Source of the DNA: Rotaria sordida
Taxonomy: Eukaryota; Rotifera; Eurotatoria; Philodinida; Philodinidae
DNA length: 64,000 nt
NCBI GenBank assembly: GCA_905250125.1
Contig: CAJNOL010000262.1
Span: 1-64,000 of the forward strand
Reading direction: 5' to 3'
Part shown: one piece after another, positions 13,440 to 25,294 of the stretch
Position numbering within the stretch: position 1 is the stretch's first letter
Layout: every line of letters begins with the position of its first letter
Made by a program: the position numbers and the translations under genes
Notes under the pieces: generated by a model
What the model was told of the DNA's origin: nothing
Databases searched by the model: none
Seen by the model: the letters and a program-made list of their open reading frames with translations, nothing else

Positions 13440-13936
13440 ATCGAGAATGTGAATGTGGAGCACACCAACACCCAACACAACAGACAATGATTCATTTATT
13501 TGTGGTAATGCAATATTAAATCCAAGAAAAAATTCAATATTTATTATAATTAATTTCCATTCTTGTATAAATTCTATTTGAAAATAATATACATTAAAGT
13601 AGATACCATCATAAGGAAATAATGTAAATTTATATGTTTGTTTAGCTTCTGCAATGAATTCTTCTATTTCAGCTGATGGTGTTGTTTCATCAATACGAAA
13701 AATTTTATAAAGTTTGAAAGGTATAAAATCTGATAAATTTTTTATCTTTTTATTCTTTTTTATTTCATTTTTTAAATAGATTGATTATTTAATTTTTGGA
13801 CAATAAATTCCATTTTATTTTGTAGACTAAAATTTAAGAATAATGAAAAGAAACATATAAAAATAAACACAAATAGAAATGGATCATAACTGACATCTAT
13901 CCGTTGAAAATAAGATCCAATCCTTGAGCAGTTCAT
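13440..13936 (-). pseudogene. Decayed coding fragment, possibly FAD-synthase-like
   Basis: Two open stretches with protein-like composition. The first starts at ATG 13936 (MNCSRIGSYFQRIDVSYDP..., then a hydrophobic run) and stops after about 50 codons. The second, in another frame around 13450-13770, includes FIPFKLYKIFRIDETTPS and AEIEEFIAEAKQTYKFTLF. The second stretch recalls the region after the nucleotide-binding loop of FLAD1/PAPS-reductase-type FAD synthases (strand, Ser-Pro-rich turn, E-x-x-x-F-helix, Tyr), but the diagnostic SFNGGKD loop is absent, so the name is a weak inference. Frame breaks point to a remnant. Confidence 0.3.
13443..13480. repeat. Telomere-like hairpin 4 (weak)
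   Basis: GAATGTGAATGTGG followed by CACACCAACACCCAACAC. Shortest and most degenerate member; listed because the polarity matches. Confidence 0.3.
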
Positions 13937-14224
13937 TGTTTTTATGTTTATCTGAAACCAGAATTAAATAATAAAAAATACATTTTTTGAAAAGAAAACA
14001 AAAATTGAAAAATGAATAGATTTATTTCAAAGAGAAATCATATCATTGTATCAAAACATATGAAATAAGAAAGAAAATCAATCAATTAGAATATAGATTT
14101 TAATGTATGAAAATATATTTAGCAAAATATAACACAGGGCAAATGTTTTTTCTTTTCTTATTTATAAAATTCAAGAGACAAATTAATAAAATATTTATCT
14201 TTATTGAAGAGTAACAGAAAAAAA

Positions 14225-14269
14225 GGGTGTGGGTAAATGCTACGCACACACGCTCACACCTACACCCTC
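14225..14269. repeat. Telomere-like hairpin 5
   Basis: AGGGTGTGGGTA ... CACACCTACACCCT, with outer ends exactly complementary. Confidence 0.65.
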
Positions 14270-14477
14270 AGTTTTTTAATATTTCATGAATCAATTAATA
14301 TCAAAAAGAGTGTTTTATGATGTTGTTTACAAAACGCGTTTTATTTTATACATGAAAGATCGGCTGTCACTTCTCTATAGAACACAATAACTATGTGTAT
14401 TTGACTCATTGCTTGTCGTTCTTACCTTTCTTGCATTCTTGCGTGTAATTACGACATAATTCTCAAGTTGAAATTAC

Positions 14478-14495
14478 ATGTGCGAGAGCTTCTAA
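14478..14495 (+). promoter_or_regulatory. Short upstream ORF before eRF3
   Basis: ATG TGC GAG AGC TTC TAA lies 72 nt upstream of the chosen eRF3 start. It could dampen initiation on the main ORF if the transcript starts upstream of it; the transcript start is not visible here. Confidence 0.25.
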
Positions 14496-14567
14496 CGAAA
14501 TTTGTCCAATATAAAAGACATTATTGCTGCTTGTGATGATTATGAAACTGAATATACAAAGAGAAGA

Positions 14568-16478
14568 ATGATGGACGAGTCTCAGGAGAATTATAATCAA
14601 TCTGTTGATGACAAAATACCAACATCAGCGATGACATTAAATTTTTCTGCCTTGAATGTCAATGCAGCTGAATTTATTCCTTCATCCGAATGTGTTAATT
14701 CAAGTATCAGCACACAAGCCAAACCGATGAATGAAGATTGTCAACTAGAGCAAAATGGAAATATTTCAAGTAGGTTCATTATTTAAATGTCTTTCTCTAA
14801 CCTATACGTATCGAAATAGCGAAAGCAAGTTACGGAATATCGATGATGAATGATTCCGTTCGAAAGAAAGAACCGGTCAATATTCTCTTCTGTGGTCATG
14901 TCGATGCTGGTAAATCGACAATCGGTGGACACTTACTGTAAGTTAATCAATGGAAATTAAAATTGATGTGATAAAAATAGTTGCATTTCGCATTGAAGCT
15001 ATCTCACTGGTCAAATCGATAGACGCACTTTGGAGAAATGTAAGAATGGAGCACGTGACTCATGGTGTCCATCACATGCGTTGGATACGAATGAAGAAGA
15101 ACGCGAGAGAGGTATAACCATTGAAGTTGGACGAGCTTGGTTTGAAACACAAACAAAACATTTCACCATTTTGGATGCACCTGGCCACCGTTGTTTCGTG
15201 CCGAATATGATCGGTGGAGCATCACAAGCAGACATTGCCATTTTAGTTCGTCTCATTGATCTTCGAATCTATTTCTAGTAGTGATCCGATTCGTTTAGGT
15301 GATATCGGCTCGAAAAGGTGAATTCGAAACAGGATTTGAACGTGGCGGTCAAACACGTGAACATACAATGCTTGTGAAAACAGTTGGTGTTCGTAATTTG
15401 ATTGTTCTTGTCAATAAAATGGATGATCAGACTGTTAATTGGGATGAAGCACGATATCGAGAAATCGAAGGAAAATTATCACTCTATCTCAAAATGTGTG
15501 GTTTCAAGTCCGAAAAAGATACTATTTTTATACCATGCAGTGGAAGGACTGGAGCGATGCTTATTGAACATCCTGGACCAAAAGTTGTGTCTTGGTATAC
15601 GTAAGTAATCGTTTTTTTTTAATTATGGACTAGATAGTCAAATTGATTTTTTTCCAGTGGACCAACTTTTATTGAATATTTGGATGGAATTTCATCGTTC
15701 GATCGAAATATTGATGGTTGTCTTCGAATGCCTATCGTTCAACGATACAAAGTATGTATTCGATTTATATATTTTTGATTGTGATTTAACATTTGATATG
15801 TAGGATATGGGTGTGATTGTTCTGGGTAAGATCGAATCCGGCCAAGTTCGGATCGGTGATCGTTGTCTGATTATGCCCAATCGAACACGTGTCGAAGTAA
15901 CAAATATTTATTATGAAGATATTGAAACAGATTCGAGTGTATGTGGTGAAAATGTTCGATTGAAATTGAAAAATGTCGAAGAAGAAGTGAGTGTCTAATC
16001 CATTTCATATTTCATTTGGTAAATTCGATTTCTAGGAAATTTCACCTGGTTTTGTTCTATGCGATATGATTCACGAGCCTTGTCACGTGGGCAGAGTATT
16101 CGATGCTCAAGTAAGGATTTTTTGTTGATTGACGAAATCATATTATTCATTCGAAATTGTTATAAGGTTGCAATCATTGACTACAATTCAATTATAACCG
16201 TAGGTTATTCAGCTATACTTCATCTTTACACTACTGTGGTCAAAGTTGAATTGAAAAAATTAATCTCATTAATTGATCGTAAAACTGGCAACGAGACAAA
16301 ACTATCCATGCCTTTTATCAAACAAGATCAGACAGCTATTGTTCGTTTCGAATTATCAGAACCGAATGCTACAATTTGCATTGAAACTTATAAAGATTTT
16401 TCTAAACTCGGTCGATTTATCTTACGCGAAGATGATCATACTGTTGCTGTTGGGCAAGTTCTCAAAATTAATCCGTAA
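14568..16478 (+). CDS. eRF3: Peptide chain release factor eRF3 (GSPT-type GTPase)
   Basis: Translation-termination GTPase that acts with eRF1 at stop codons in the cytosol. Exons 14568-14769, 14820-14937, 14999-15245, 15299-15600, 15658-15751, 15804-15986, 16036-16110, 16167-16478; 510 aa, every junction in phase. Residues 27-38 ([12 protein letters not shown]) fit the PAM2 poly(A)-binding-protein motif exactly. GTPase motifs: GHVDAGKST (93-101), the Thr in GITIEVG, DAPGH, NKMD and SG. The C-terminus ends GRFILREDD...VGQVLKINP, as in eRF3 domain 3. The N-terminal extension is very short (about 85 aa before the G domain). The start is the first in-frame Met after a stop at 14493; the preceding 22 codons are open but lack ATG. 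HBS1 is the alternative, but PAM2 plus the [14 protein letters not shown] motif favour eRF3. AATAAA-type signal near 16528. Confidence 0.92.
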
Positions 16479-16779
16479 ACAATGACTGATTGATACAATC
16501 TTGCCTGTTATGCATTATCAAACAACAAAATAAACTTAAAAAGTTATGAAACCTAAAATTAAACAGCTAAAACAAGAGTAAATGAATAAAAATACGGAGA
16601 TTTTTTTTGTACAATTTTAGTTCGAACGATTTCTAATTGATTAAATCTTATCATATTTATTTCAGGCCGAAATACTAATCTAATCACTTGTAATATTTTT
16701 ATTCTATGCGTCTGAGATTCATGAAGAAAGTTTTAAAACTAAAGGCAAATCCACAGTATCGAGTTCCATGATTGTCCGG

Positions 16780-17022
16780 TCAGATATATGGAACGCTTTC
16801 ATTACAAATGAGTCCAACGTCACTACTAGTTAGATACGGAATGAATGTGGAATAGGAATCGCATAGGAGCCCAAGATCAAGACACGTCGATTCATTCCGC
16901 AGTAGACGTGTAAAAAATTCATGATAGTTGTTTGCGCATTCACAGATGTGCAATGTGCCATTGCTGATGTTATATGAAACTAGATTGTTATCGGTACATT
17001 TGGCTGTGACGATGTACCAGTG
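16780..17022 (-). CDS. Cys-rich terminal exon, unassigned
   Basis: After a TATCTAG acceptor, an 80-codon frame starts HWYIVTAKCTDNN and contains GTLHICECANNYHEF, ESTCLDLGLLCDSYSTF and GLICNESVPYI before TGA at 16780. Six cysteines and N-glycosylation sequons indicate an extracellular domain. The same frame continues past the TGA as PDNHGTRYCGFAFSF, so either the TGA is the true end or it is a nonsense mutation in a longer domain. No 5' exon found; hairpin 6 sits immediately upstream. Could be a gene remnant. Confidence 0.4.
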   Translation of the reverse strand, partial: HWYIVTAKCTDNNLVSYNISNGTLHICECANNYHEFFTRLLRNESTCLDLGLLCDSYSTFIPYLTSSDVGLICNESVPYI

Positions 17023-17040
17023 CTAGATAATACTTTAAAA

Positions 17041-17125
17041 TGGGTGTGCGTGTGGGTGTGGATGGGTATGGGTTTAGATTTGCTATTAGTTAGACACCCA
17101 CATACCTCACACTCACACCTACCCT
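17041..17125. repeat. Telomere-like hairpin 6
   Basis: TGGGTGTGCGTGTGGGTGTG plus GATGGGTATGGG as the 5' arm; ACACCCACATACCTCACACT and ACACCTACCCT as the 3' arm. About 30-bp arms. Confidence 0.75.
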
Positions 17126-17613
17126 ATTGAATAACGTGTTTCTACTCAGTTTTTCATGCTGATTCTATATATAATATCTTCAAAAATTTTATAAAATAAA
17201 GTTAAGCGAAAATTGACAGTTCCGGTAGGAGAGGCGGATTTGTGGCTAAAAATATTATAGTTTAGTTACGTGAAGTTCTATCAAATCATGTATAATAGAA
17301 AGAAAAATCAAATTCACTGAAATTTTGCATTTCCAACATCTTATTTTGTTCTGCGAGGACGTGATCATGCCTATAATTGCAGGAGTTTTGTTCACGATTG
17401 TAATTTTATTTTTCTTTAAGAATATGATTATTAAGTATACATATAGAAATGATTATAGATGATATTTTATAGAAACGAACGTTGAATGTTCAGTAGAAAA
17501 ATAAAAGCAAAAAGCGAAAAGGTATAGAAAACAAAGAAATGAAAGAAAACTATAGACGATAAGAAAGATAATTGGTACGAAAAATTTTTAAAAATCGTTG
17601 TTAAAAGATAATT

Positions 17614-20600
17614 TTACTTCCGACTGCCAGATACAGAAAGAAAAGATAAAAATATATTAACAATATCTATGTAAAGCATGAGTGATGCAAAAATATGATC
17701 TTCAGCACTTATTTCGTACCGTTTTCCACCAATAATCAATTGTGTATCAACAGCCAAGAACTAACAATAGAAAATAATTTCCTTTAATTTGCTTAATTAT
17801 TAAAACTTACAATCGAAAAAAACACAGCTCCAACACCAGCATATATTGTATACATTATCTTAAAGAAATAAATATTTTTATGAAAAAATATAACATAGCT
17901 ATATTGTTTTGTTAAAATACATACTCTTGAATAAGTAAAAATACAAATAATGCCAAAAGCCAAAAATGCCAATGACATAGCAAATAAAACTCCAAAACAT
18001 GATGTAAAATCATATTTTGTTTGAAATGAAAATAATGTAACACCAAAACAAACAAATGCTGTTATACCAATAGCAATAAAGACTGATTCAGTTTTATAAT
18101 ATGCAGATATCATACCTAGCTAAAGTTTTTTTACAACGAAAAAAAATATTTTAATGAATAAATAACATTTAAATCGAATCATACCATATAACTCATTGAT
18201 AATGTCTAAAATTAATAGAATATTTTGTTTTTAAATTAATTTAATTTAATTTTCTATTTTACCATAACAGTAAGTAAAATAATATTGAGTGGAAATTTTC
18301 GTACTGCACTTTTCGAACAAATCAATACAAAATAAGTAACCAAAAAAACAATATATGATGCCAAATAAAATCGTTTACCATTCGGACTTCTCACATATTT
18401 ACCAATCGATGGTCTACATCATATATCATATATTCATTTTTAATGTCCTTTATTATAAAAAAAAATAAATAAACATACATACATAAAATTACATAATGTA
18501 ATAAGACCAAATGAAATCAATAATTGAATCATAAGAATTATATAAACCTATTTCATATCACATTGTTATAACAAATTTTCTTTTTATAAGTTTTGATCAA
18601 CACAAACCTTTCGAATAAATACACGACGAATTGCTTGATTGTCAAGACCAGTTAAATCTCTCCATTCATAATTGTCTTCTTTATCATCTTTATAAAATAA
18701 AAGTAATAAGCCACATTAATTAACAAAGCCTTTAGATAAGCATTTAAGCAAAAAATTAATTTATATATTCAAATATTTTGAAAAATTGACAATTAATTCG
18801 GTCGACACTATATTAAAATTTGAATTATTTCTGGAATTGATTCCCAAAGAATATACGAAAGTATTGGAATCTAATGCTCCCTTTATCGATTGCAAAGTGG
18901 GTAAAACGTTTTCATCAAGGACGAGAATGTACCAACGATGATCCTCGATCTAGTCGTCTAGCGTCTGAGCTGATACACATAAATATTGAACTGGTACAGT
19001 AGATTATCAACATTTAACTTATTGTCTAAAGATGATGAAAGTTACATCACGCAAGGATGCCTCGAATCAACTCAATGATTAACAAGAGTAAGAATAAATT
19101 AGAATTCGTCGCGAAAACACAAGTGATTAGACATGGATTCATCATTGATAGGTTGAACGCAAGTTGAATTAGTAAAGATCAATCACCAACGACTACTGTT
19201 CGTTGAAGTAGATTTGAATCATAGACTTTGTTTTCTATTTTCTTTGAATCTAGTGATCCTGTTCTTATACATAGTGTAGCTATAAAAGCAGGACTGTAGA
19301 TCACATCTATTATATTAAAAATTGTCTCAAATCTATTGTCAATGAAAAAAAAATCAAAAAAAAAATCCAATCATATATAAAAAAAAATATGAAATTATTT
19401 CACAACAATGCTCGAACTCACACTCATTGAGATATTATTAGTTATTTAACACACACGAAGGGATCAATTTATGATTAAATAAATGAAAACTCATTGGCTC
19501 GTGCGATTTTTAAAATAGTTTAAAACGTTTCGAAAAGGAGAGTTTCAAAGAAAGCATTTTAAAAAATTATTAAAAAGGATGGAACTTTGTATAATTAATT
19601 ATGACAACGATGTTAAGCATTTAATAAAATTAAATTAAAAACTTCTCTTTATTTATCGATTTTTGTTCAATGTTGTCAAAGGTTTGGATTGATCGTAAAT
19701 GTTTAAGTTAACAATATCTAAAACTCTTTTCTTCATGATTCAGATAATTTATTCGAGTACAAAAGAAATTTATAAATCGTAGAAGTGAATGATAATTGGT
19801 GCGTTTATATTTCTCAGTAAAGATACATACTGTATGAAAAATATTATTTAACTAATAGATGTTCACTATGCCAGAGAGATGAAACTGATTGTAAATTATT
19901 TCTACACTCGATAGTTTTGTGTCCTATATCAATACATATACTGATGTACAGTATTTTATCCTGTGTGAGAGCGGATGAGATGGCGACACTCTTTCCAAGA
20001 TCGATTTGGCTCTACTACAATTTTTCTTCATTGTACGACATATTATGTCTGTATGATTACGAAAAAAGTTGTTTGACGTCGTCAACTTTGGATTCTCTTT
20101 CTGGAAGAGAAAATTTAAATAAAAAAACTGATAGTGTACAAAAATAAAAGATTCTCATTTATGAATGTATCGGGATTCTTTTTCAAGATTTTAATCTTAA
20201 CTTTTCTTTGAGATTATTTTAAAATAGAATACAATCATAAACTGCTCCTATTTATATATCTATGCTTTGTGGCTTGGCACTTTATGTCTGTATATTTGAA
20301 GGATAAAGTTCGTTGAGTACAACACTTTCCTACTTTGAACCAATTTATTGAATATATTTCGGACCTGAGCGTGATTGATCGAACTTTTTCAGATCCACAT
20401 CCGAATTGTATTCTTGATTTCAAAGAAGGTTTTTAGTGTGTATCTTCAAGTCACTTTAAAGATGCGAGATGGTGTTTAATGATTATTTCTATTCTACTAG
20501 TAAGATAGCCTACATATTTCTCAGGCAATTTTGACGATTATCTTATAATCATCAAGCCATAATAGGCTATTACTTGGAGAATGATCGATCTGATGGGATT

Positions 20601-22288
20601 TATTTAAGAATATAGTTATGAAAGTAAATTAGTTTAAAGAAGAAACAGTAAAGGAAAATCGACTGTGTTATATATATATATATGTAATGATCTGTCAACT
20701 ATTCATTTGTCTTTTTCATATGTACATATCAAAAGACTCTGTTCTTGCATTGTTTATTAGTCATTATCGAGCTTCCTTTTCGTGTTTTTTTTGTCTTCAG
20801 AAGTATTTATAAGAATATGCAAAAATACTTGTTCTTCATCAAACATTCAATGGCGATATCCAACTCTCTTATAAAATAAGAACTGATCAAATCTTCAAAG
20901 AATAAAGAAGGGCAAATATTGAGACCTTGATAAGATCTATTGCAAGATTTAAAGATGCTAAGACCATAGAAAAAAATCCTGATTCTAATTATCTTGCGTC
21001 AACATCTTAAGTAAATCAAAAGCGATTGCACCATCTATTTACATCTTGAAATATTCATGATCTCTTTGCAGTTAATTTATAGAAAATATCCCGAATTGAT
21101 TAAACTATTTCTTTCACTTTCTTCTCTAAACTAATAGTTCTGGGCAATGTAAATACCCTGGGCTTTAAAACTGAATTACTATGATGATTTTTTAAACCAA
21201 AATAAGCAGTAACTACAAATCATACGAAATAGTTTCATCATAAACATGCTGAATCATTTGTCAAATGATTGAGGAAAATTATTCTTACTCTTAAAAAAAG
21301 AAATGAAATAAACTACAGTACTGATAGATACTTAATGTAAGTGTATTTTTTCTCTGGACTTTTTGCAATATGAATATTTTCTGCGAACATGATCATCATC
21401 TCAATGACACAATAACCATCTGATACTGCTAAATGTATATTAAAATGGAATGATTACACGAGTTCACGAATAAGTACCTTAGCTAATTCAACAACAACAA
21501 CAACAACAACAGAAATAACAATTGTGTACTTTTCATCAACTTCAAATAACAACTAATAAGAAGAACAAATACCAAAGTCATATTTCATTATCATAATAAT
21601 AAGCGCAAATGTAAATGAAACTATACTAAACTAGTTTTTAAATTTATTTTTTGAACTGTAATCTCTATTTCATTTCGAATTATCTATGCTATTTGATTTT
21701 TAACAGAATATTTTACTAAACTAGTCCATTTTTTGTAATCCTTTTTTCTGTAGTATGTAGTCGATTAAATCTCAACTTTTACCATATGTTCAGATAAATA
21801 TTTTTAAGTATCAAATAAAAATTGCATATCAAGATCTTATAAACCTTGATTAATAGTATCCAAATTCTGGTTATCTATGCATAAGATCAGTGGAAAAGAT
21901 AGTAAATGACAAGTTATTGAATATAAGATCTTGAATATCTGTTGTTAAGATCTTACAAGTTTGTACCTCAATATCTTGTTACACAATAATACAATTATTT
22001 TGTGACTAAATTTTGAAGATCTGTTCACTTTGCTGTACCTAGTGTCTTGGCCATGATCTTTCTTCCATGATGTTCGACTAGAGCAGAAGGTGGTTGCAAT
22101 AGTACTTCATTTAGATTATTGCCACTACCTGTAAAATTATATAAATGAGGCATGAAAATAATTCAATAGGAGAATGTACCAGGTTCAGGTGGAGATGGTA
22201 TATATTCAGTCGATTTTTCGATCGGAGTAGGCTGGGAACCTTCAAATGGCGGATTTGGTGAATTGTCCTTATGTCGATCTTGACTCAT
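17614..22288 (-). CDS. TMBIM / Lifeguard-type Bax-inhibitor-1 family protein
   Basis: Multi-pass membrane protein of the family that modulates ER/Golgi calcium and apoptosis in animals. Nine minus-strand exons: 22288-22180, 22128-22039, 18687-18608, 18547-18483, 18413-18263, 18205-18185, 18119-17925, 17858-17811, 17760-17614; 301 aa, all phases consistent. A Pro-rich cytosolic N-terminus (SPNPPFEGSQPTP) matches Lifeguard proteins. Then WRDLTGLDNQAIRRVFIRKV, TMs VYIILMIQLLISFGL and ASYIVFLVTYFVLI, ISAYYKTESVFIAIGITAF, VTLFSFQTKYDFTSCFG, IMYTIYAGVGAVFF, FLAVDTQLIIGGKRYEIS, and a last helix with LYIDIVNIFLSFL. Exon 6 is only 21 nt. The intron between exons 2 and 3 (3.35 kb) holds a mariner fossil, a possible AAGATCTTA element and a CAA microsatellite. 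Appears intact. Confidence 0.88.
18892..19125 (+). pseudogene. Mariner-like transposase fossil
   Basis: In the TMBIM intron, opposite strand. 18892-18999 reads AKWVKRFHQGRECTNDDPRS then SRLASELIHINIELVQ, the WVKRF..GRE...DDPRSGRP signature before the helix-turn-helix of mariner/SETMAR transposases. Upstream (RIYESIGI..., stop) and downstream (NEQE..IRIRREN-like pieces to ~19125) are broken by stops and shifts. No TIRs found. The fragment is too short to be active. Confidence 0.6.
20913..21985. mobile_element. Possible TA-flanked element with AAGATCTTA ends
   Basis: The left end TTGAGACCTTGATAAGATCT after TA and the right end, read inverted as TTGAGGTACAAACTTGTAAG after TA, are similar. Both sides carry several AAGATCTTA-type words, like the element at 33348-35303. 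Identity is low, so this is a suggestion only. A (CAA)n microsatellite lies at 21488-21511. Confidence 0.3.
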
Positions 22289-22790
22289 GATATTTATTAA
22301 ATCTAAAAAAGACTACTTCATTTCATATATATCAACAAAACTTTATTCGTCTGACGAAATTTTTTATTTAACAAAATGGTAAAAGAATATTGCCTTGAGA
22401 TTCATGACATACTGATGTTATTTGTTATATAGGATATTCAGAAAGTCATTAAAGAAAGAAAAAATTGAATATCTCCGACATATTTCGATCAAATAAACCG
22501 ATATTTTTACCACTGATCAAAGAAGTGTTCATGTCTCCTATTCATATAAGAAATATTGTTTTGAAGTATTTATAAATGACTTTTGGGAAAGAACTGCAAC
22601 CTTTCATAAATTACGAAAAACTAATATAGTTTTGGATTGATTCTTCCCACTAATATCACATGGTCTCATATTTATACTACAGATACACGTATTCTTACTC
22701 AATGTATTCGGAAACTTTCAGTCATGAATAACAAGAATTCCTTGACAAAAATACAATATTGGTTTTTCATAAATGATGAAAAGCGTATGA

Positions 22791-22846
22791 TGGGTATGGG
22801 GGTGTGAAGGCAGATAAATACAAATTTGATACCCACACCCACGCCA
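22791..22846. repeat. Telomere-like hairpin 7
   Basis: TGGGTATGGGGGTGTG ... ATACCCACACCCACGCCA. Confidence 0.65.
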
Positions 22847-23726
22847 CTACATATGAGAAAACAATTAGAAGATGATAGGAGTCGTAGTGAATATCGAACA
22901 GAAAAATTGAGAAGTGCAAGAATATTTATAATAAATGGACTCTGGTTCAAAAATAAGATCATTGAATGAGTGGAAAAATGACGAAATCTCACAGAAATCA
23001 TTCTCGACAACAATGAGATTTATGAAGATACACATGATCTATTGACGAGTTTGACCTACTATTTGAAATTCTCAAGACATTTCAGAAAAAAAACACTATA
23101 ATCAGTGCATATGGTGAAAAGCATGACAATGTAGTACTATGAAGGAATGCATATGATTGAAACAAATATTTGGAAAAGAACACGACAGTATAGTGTGATA
23201 GATGATACGGAAAAGAAAAACAAATGGAGTGCTAATGGAAAGATAGGGCCAAATCTCAATAAGTACACATAGAAATATCAATTTAAACCTTCTAAAATGT
23301 AAAAATTCTTCTCAATGTAGTGCATCGCTGCTTGTTTCAGTTTAATTTCGGGAAGAACAAATAAAAGTTCGAGAAGAGTAAAGAACAAGAGAACACTAAG
23401 CTGCTATTTAGAGTAAATGAAACTCGAGCTTCAAAGATTAAAAATTTATTTTACGAGTTGTCAAGAAATAACTTGAATAATAATAAGAAGTCTCTCTAAA
23501 ATGTCTATAACAGAAGATACGAGATGCTCGTCACTGAGTGACTAAATAACGCATGAATATGATTAGATATCTACCCAAGGTGAAAACGAAACTAGTTCGT
23601 CGAAATAGGACAGAAAAAAGAACGAAAGATTCATGACACACTGCATAAATATCTTATCAGACAATAGAAAAATAGCATGAGGATGACTTGGTGAATCACG
23701 TACTTTTTCAATATCATAATTGAAAG

Positions 23727-23778
23727 AGGTGTGGGTGTAGGTGTAGTATTATTCAGCAGCTACACCCACATTCACATC
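23727..23778. repeat. Telomere-like hairpin 8
   Basis: AGGTGTGGGTGTAGGTGTAG ... CTACACCCACATTCACATC. Arms pair over about 18 nt. Confidence 0.7.
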
Positions 23779-24220
23779 AATCCATGCCTTACATACGTCT
23801 CAGTGTTCCTTTCGTTTCTCGTTATTCACATTTTTTTTCTCTTTTGGCGTTTGCGTTCTTTCTTTTCTATCTGTGTTTTCATTTAGTATTGCATTTTTCT
23901 TCTTGAGTTGAGTTTTTTCATTTTTAAGGATGTAGCGGAGACGTCCTCAATACTGCACTGTAGAATGGAATGGCGGAATCATAAACATCGAAATTGATTT
24001 CATAACGTTGTGAAATATTCGAGGCATCGTGCATCACGAAGACGTGAGATATGTTATAGTTCAAATGAAAATAATTTGTACTATTCACTTCCTTTTCACA
24101 TCTAAGATTGTTGCAAATATTTCTCACGTTCTTTCTTTTTCATGTGTACATGAATAAAAATAACCGATTTTTTCTACTTATTTTCATATATTCATCTTTA
24201 ATCACTCATCATTACTATGA

Positions 24221-24283
24221 AAGAGTGTGAGTGGGGTGAAATAGAAAAGCGCCATTCATCCACATCTACACTCTGCATCCACC
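24221..24283. repeat. Telomere-like hairpin 9
   Basis: AAGAGTGTGAGTGGGGTG ... CATCCACATCTACACTCT. Confidence 0.55.
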
Positions 24284-24505
24284 TATTCTTACAGCCAAAC
24301 TCTTGACGATTGACTGAAAAAATCAAGAAAACTGGCGGTTTTTCGTTTTCTGCAAATAACGTTGATGTTCTGTCATATCGATTATCGGCACAGCTTTATG
24401 TTCTGTTGTTTTTCATGTATCTAGTTGAACGCATCCAAAGAAGCAACAAATATGACCACTGCGCAAGCAAAACTCAATCGAATGTTTGCTCGTTGCTTTT
24501 AAGTA

Positions 24506-24699
24506 AGGTTCACCAAAGTCAAAGTTTCCACACCATTTTTTTTTTTNNNNNNNNNNNNNNNNNNNNNNNNNNNNNNNNNNNNNNNNNNNNNNNNNNNNNN
24601 NNNNNNNNNNNNNNNNNNNNNNNNNNNNNNNNNNNNNNNNNNNNNNTATAAATAAGCCAAAAAAAAAAATGGTGTGGAAACTTTGACTTTGGTAAACCT
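24506..24699. mobile_element. TA-inserting palindromic MITE containing the assembly gap
   Basis: TIRs AGGTTCACCAAAGTCAAAG / AGGTTTACCAAAGTCAAAG, continuing through TTTCCACACCA into poly-T, are flanked by TA on both sides (24504-05, 24700-01). The inner 100 Ns (24547-24646) are a gap of unknown size where the palindrome or poly-A defeated assembly. The sister arm at 25470-25490 lacks the insert (TTTTAAGTCCGATTAC), giving a natural empty site. TA target and TIRs suggest Tc1/mariner-type mobilisation. Confidence 0.7.
24547..24646. other. Assembly gap (100 N)
   Basis: Exactly 100 unknown bases flanked by poly-T and poly-A, inside a palindrome; the size is probably a placeholder. Confidence 0.95.
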
Positions 24700-25294
24700 T
24701 ACGATTACTTGCAGAAAAAGTAGGTGGCTGCTCGATAACAACTGACATCACAATATATAACGAATGACTTGAAAAGAGAAAAACAAAATTACATAAATAA
24801 GTAATCTTTGGATTGTTAGCTGAATACAGTCGATATGATGTTGTAAAATTACTTTCTTTCATTCTCAATAATATTTCCTTTGTGTGCACTTATTCATTTG
24901 ATTTCTGAACGTTCAAAAACAAATTTTACTATAATGTAGACATCTTTGTTATTCTAAAATATTTTACGTTTTGTTGGCATGACTGATGTTATTTTTGTTT
25001 AGTTTACAATCTAAGTTGTGTTTAATTCAGTTTCATCATTTCTTGCCAGAAGATGCAACTCGAAGTTGTGAAACAGACATCACTATTGCAAATAAAATTG
25101 AATTTGAAATGAATCACGTCTCTCGTGGTAAAAGTGAATTGTGTATTCTAAAATTGCTGCCCATTAATCAAAAGAATTGCTTCGTCGGCATCTCACACTG
25201 TAAGCCGTGACTAAGGCAATATTTGTTTTACATTCGCTTGCACAACGGGATATAACTTCTAATGAAAAGATACGACAGTGTATATCGAATCAAT

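Larger units (their letters stand above)
12818..14477. other. Gene-poor spacer
   Basis: Very AT-rich. Contains the decayed minus-strand coding fragments at 13440-13936, a weak telomere-like hairpin at 13443 and a good one at 14225. Nothing else recognised. Confidence 0.5.
16479..17613. other. Spacer with Cys-rich exon and hairpin
   Basis: Holds the minus-strand Cys-rich exon (16780-17022) and hairpin 6. The stretch 17126-17613 is AT-rich with nothing recognised. Confidence 0.5.
24450..24885 (+). repeat. Left arm of inverted duplication
   Basis: From TATGACCACTGCGCAAGC to about 24885 it is the inverted copy of 25295-25525, about 90% alike by eye, with a ~410-bp loop. This arm is interrupted by a 194-bp insertion (24506-24699). 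Confidence 0.7.

Noticed and set aside
24310..24889. Frames running through the N block
   Set aside because: Translations across 100 unknown bases; the flanks are a palindromic MITE, not coding.
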